Position numbers and translations under genes: made by a program. The notes under the pieces are model-generated. The model was not told where the DNA came from. It worked only from the letters and a program-made list of their open reading frames with translations, and made no database searches. Shown piece after piece: positions 62,236 through 64,000 of a stretch of DNA of 64,000 nucleotides; position 1 is the stretch's first letter, and each line of letters begins with the position of its first letter. Origin of the DNA: Caprella mutica (taxonomy: Eukaryota > Arthropoda > Malacostraca > Amphipoda > Caprellidae); the NCBI GenBank assembly GCA_947561585.1, contig CANNZV010000515.1, forward strand, positions 1 through 64,000, written 5' to 3'.

Positions 62236-62939
62236 ATATTAGCCTCACTTAATTCGAAAAAATAAGTAAATATGATCATAACATGTAATGAAATTGATAA
62301 TATTATCGTACACTATTATATACTCCATTGCACATTGATATTATTAAATATTAATATATCAATTAATAGTAATTAACCTGCCATGTAAACCTGTTCGGCT
62401 GAAACTAATGGATTAATGATTCATTTCACTTTAGCTAATTCTTCTGCCAAAAGTTTCATAAAAAGATAGATCAAATTTATTACCAGTCAGTTCATAGTTT
62501 TTGTTAATTCATTTACATCAGAAGATAAATCATGATTATTATTAATCTATTCTTTGTTGAACATTAAATCATGTTTCAAATTTCTATTTCAGAAGAAATC
62601 ATCATCAACTCAGAAAAAGGAATAGATTGTTTTTCAAGTGGCACGTTAGAATGTTCGGTGCATAAAATTCGGCGTAAGTATTATTCTAATATTCCAATAT
62701 GAGCTCATGTGGCATAATTGATAATAAAAGTAGATATTACTGCAATATGAAAGCATATGAAGGCCACACTAACATTGATAGACCAATTCAAACAAACTGC
62801 CGATCATTACACCAAATGACCGAAATAAAAGAGTATTAACCTTTATCAGTCGGTGGAGTATTTTTACATTGCCAGTATATGGCATAAAATGGGAGCTGAC
62901 CTTTTGTTGAACAAACAACTTGGAGTCATATGGTATATA
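62234..62939 (+). repeat. 706-bp direct duplication, copy 2 with empty site
   Basis: Second copy of 57293-57998. After it the sequence continues GTATATTATATAGAG instead of into an LTR, so this copy appears to preserve the pre-insertion site. Confidence 0.93.
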
Positions 62940-62959
62940 TGTATATTATATAGAGTTAT

Positions 62960-63600
62960 TAGTGAAGGGAAAGGATGTCCTTATCTTCATGATGGGGATT
63001 TCAATGTCAAACTAGATTATGTGCACTCGCAGAGTGCATACCTTCGCCTCCGCTTTGACCCTTTCTCTCCTAAAATTTAAGAAACTGCAAACTGGATAAT
63101 AACCAATCGTCATACCAAGTTTCATGCAATATGGTACAATACTTTTTGAGTTATTCAGTTATAAATGACCTTGACCTTGACCTTTCACCGGATCGCTCCC
63201 AAAATTCTACCAGATCTTTCCGGGACATTGAAAAATTGTACCGTCAAATTTCAGACAATTTGGTTGAATACTTTTTGAGTTATTGAGTTACAAATGGCCT
63301 TGACCTTTAGCCTGATCCATCCCAAAATCTAACAAAATGATTACTGTATATTGACCGATCATCCAACCAAGTTTCATGCAATATGTTCAATACTTTTTGA
63401 GTTATAAATAACCATGACCTTGACCTTTGACCGGGTCACTCCCAAAATTCTACCAGCAGGTCATTGGACATGGACCAATCTTTTCACTAAATTTCAAGCA
63501 ATTTAGTTTAACTCTTTTTCAGTTAAGCGAATAACAACATGGTAAATTAATAAATAAATAAATGACCATGAAAATATGACCTTCCTGCATTCTGAGAAGG
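62960..63600. repeat. dispersed repeat with TGACCTTGACC motifs
   Basis: About three diverged ~120-bp units with the order CCAAGTTTCATGCAATATG, TACTTTTTGAGTTATT, AATGACCTTGACCTTGACC, TCCCAAAATTCTACCAG (63100-63530), preceded by a GC-richer lead (GCAGAGTGCATACCTTCGCC). This type of repeat is widespread in invertebrate genomes in my recollection. A 75-codon frame (62853-63080) spans the edge and is not a recognisable protein. Confidence 0.75.
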
Positions 63601-64000
63601 TAATAAGATGGGTTGCTTTAGAATATCAACTTTTCAAGTGAAATAGTATCCTGAAAGATTGTGTTAAAGAGGATATCTTTAACGAAGAAAATAATGTAAC
63701 TAGTCATCAATTGTAGGTCATTTCTATCTGTACGAAGATAGTGTGACTTCATTGCTGTGCTACAATAATTTTAAGTTTTGATCCACCCTTCGAATAGTTT
63801 TCTTCTTCATTCAAGTCGATATCTAGATTGTTATATATTTTTTAACTTACAATTATTATATAATGAATTGAATAATTTGAATTAATAGTGAAGAGGATAT
63901 TTAAATATGTCGTTGATGGATAATTAAGGCACGATGTGTTTAATTTACACTAATAAATACTAATTTTTAATTAAAAAAACTTTTGATACATCATTGAGAC
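63601..64000. other. AT-rich DNA, no gene recognised
   Basis: No frame, repeat or site was identified to the end of the window. Confidence 0.45.

Overview
The window looks like nuclear DNA of an AT-rich animal, most probably an arthropod. The clues are a Copia retrotransposon primed by the middle of initiator tRNA-Met, two decayed Tc1/mariner-like transposases of a kind common in arthropods, and FB/Mutator-like foldback elements. This assignment is inference. I find no intact host gene, tRNA or rRNA. Almost everything recognisable is mobile-element or tandem-repeat DNA.

Layout. 1-1.09 kb: plain AT-rich DNA. 1.09-2.08 kb: a degenerate short tandem repeat. About 2.23-9.6 kb: a ~209-bp satellite array split by a young LTR retrotransposon (3430-6954), with LTRs that look identical and a TTCAT target duplication. 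11.13-13.45 kb: a foldback element with terminal arrays of ~17-bp repeats, containing a nested hAT element (11945-12632) with a perfect 8-bp target duplication. 17.71-19.17 kb: a 21-bp minisatellite open on both strands. 23.21-33.39 kb: a ~10.2-kb segment bounded by 189-bp, nearly perfect terminal inverted repeats. It has unusual composition, several nested MITEs and a possible spliced non-coding unit, but no recognisable transposase. 36.5-39.2 kb: two long foldback structures. 40.7-49.6 kb: a dense cluster of inverted-repeat elements, plus remnants of a non-LTR reverse transcriptase and a mariner-like transposase (both minus strand). 52.4-52.9 kb: a second, plus-strand transposase relic. 54.1-54.5 kb: a 19-bp tandem array. 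57.3-62.9 kb: a non-autonomous Copia element on the minus strand. It carries a gag fragment fused to what looks like the Gly/Gln/Tyr-rich tail of a host hnRNP-type RNA-binding protein, and a 125-bp tandem array in its leader. It is flanked by a 706-bp direct duplication whose second copy keeps the apparently empty insertion site. 63.0-63.6 kb: a dispersed repeat built on TGACCTTGACC motifs.

Two patterns stand out. First, several unrelated elements share one architecture: inverted arms made of 16-17-bp tandem repeats, and in the best cases about 9-bp target duplications. Second, the 10.2-kb inverted-repeat segment is a large element of unknown class. The genes here do not work together as a pathway; the window is a record of nested insertions.
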